Source of the DNA: an uncultured Eubacteriales bacterium
GTDB lineage: Bacteria; Bacillota; Clostridia; Lachnospirales; Lachnospiraceae
Direction of reading: 5' to 3'
Length of the DNA stretch: 6,209 nucleotides
Assembly (NCBI GenBank): GCA_900313855.1
Contig: OMSZ01000048.1
Span: 1 to 6,209, forward strand
Shown: positions 6,104-6,209 of the stretch, in pieces
How the letters are laid out: every line of letters starts with the position of its first letter
How positions within the stretch are numbered: position 1 is the stretch's first letter
The notes under the pieces: generated by a model
The model's input: the letters and a program-made list of their open reading frames with translations, nothing else
Database searches by the model: none
What the model was told of the DNA's origin: nothing
Position numbers and translations under genes: made by a program

Positions 6104-6209
6104 CGAAATAATCTTATGCATATTGATGCTACACTAAAAGTGGACACGGAATGGTAGAAAAAAAACTCTCAATGTAATAAAATGAGAGTGTATGATCTAC
6201 CAGGAAGGA
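6104..6209 (+). mobile_element. Possible left end of an insertion sequence, running off the window
   Basis: No ORF of note is present. The segment CACTAAAAGTGGACAC (6132-6147) resembles terminal repeats of IS3-type elements as I recall them (a TG start, then CTAAAAGT-GGACAC). TG dinucleotides at 6124 or 6127 could mark the tip. It is followed by a 7-base hairpin, ACTCTCA (6165-6171) with TGAGAGT (6183-6189). The window ends in AGGAAGGA, which would be a ribosome binding site for a gene starting just beyond the edge. Neither the opposite end nor a target duplication can be seen, so this rests on resemblance alone. Confidence 0.33.

Noticed and set aside
6165..6189. Hairpin as an intrinsic terminator for the repeat ORF
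   Set aside because: The stem is seven pairs, the following bases are GTATGATC with no T-run, and the preceding A-run would serve only a minus-strand transcript for which no gene is seen.
1..6209. CRISPR arrays, tRNA or rRNA genes
   Set aside because: No regularly spaced short repeats, cloverleaf-like sequences or conserved rRNA segments were noticed on either strand.

Overview
The window looks like a stretch of chromosome from a low-GC Gram-positive anaerobe, most likely class Clostridia and plausibly a Lachnospiraceae relative such as Butyrivibrio or Roseburia. This rests on A/T-rich, AAG/CTT-heavy coding sequence, strong GGAGG ribosome binding sites, a clostridial-type LuxS and typical Firmicutes ABC-2 exporter genes. 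It is an inference from style; there is no taxonomic marker in the window. All genes that can be supported lie on the + strand.

Layout: (1) 1-2154 is the 3' two thirds of sbcC, the DNA-repair nuclease ATPase subunit. It runs in from the left edge without its start. (2) 2155-2306 is a gap with a good sigma-A-like promoter. (3) 2307-4614 is a two-gene operon for an ABC-2 type exporter: an ATPase, then a 534-residue membrane protein whose start overlaps the ATPase stop by 14 bases. (4) 4615-4789 is a regulatory gap with a promoter and a striking 17-base inverted repeat in the leader of the next gene. (5) 4790-5314 is luxS, which makes the AI-2 precursor and recycles S-ribosylhomocysteine. It is followed by a strong intrinsic terminator. 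(6) 5415-6209 is a low-integrity region. It holds a remnant of a serine beta-lactamase-like gene, a short ORF carrying 1.75 copies of a 60-residue repeat usually found in large surface proteins, and a right edge resembling the left end of an insertion sequence.

The first 5.3 kb are ordinary core genes whose neighbours do not share a pathway: SbcC repairs DNA, the exporter moves an unknown substrate, and LuxS belongs to methyl-cycle and signalling metabolism. The last 0.8 kb reads as a scrap yard of gene pieces, probably made by recombination or transposition. No undescribed multi-gene system is convincingly visible. The items most worth a second look are the luxS leader hairpin, the orphan repeat protein and the suspected IS end.
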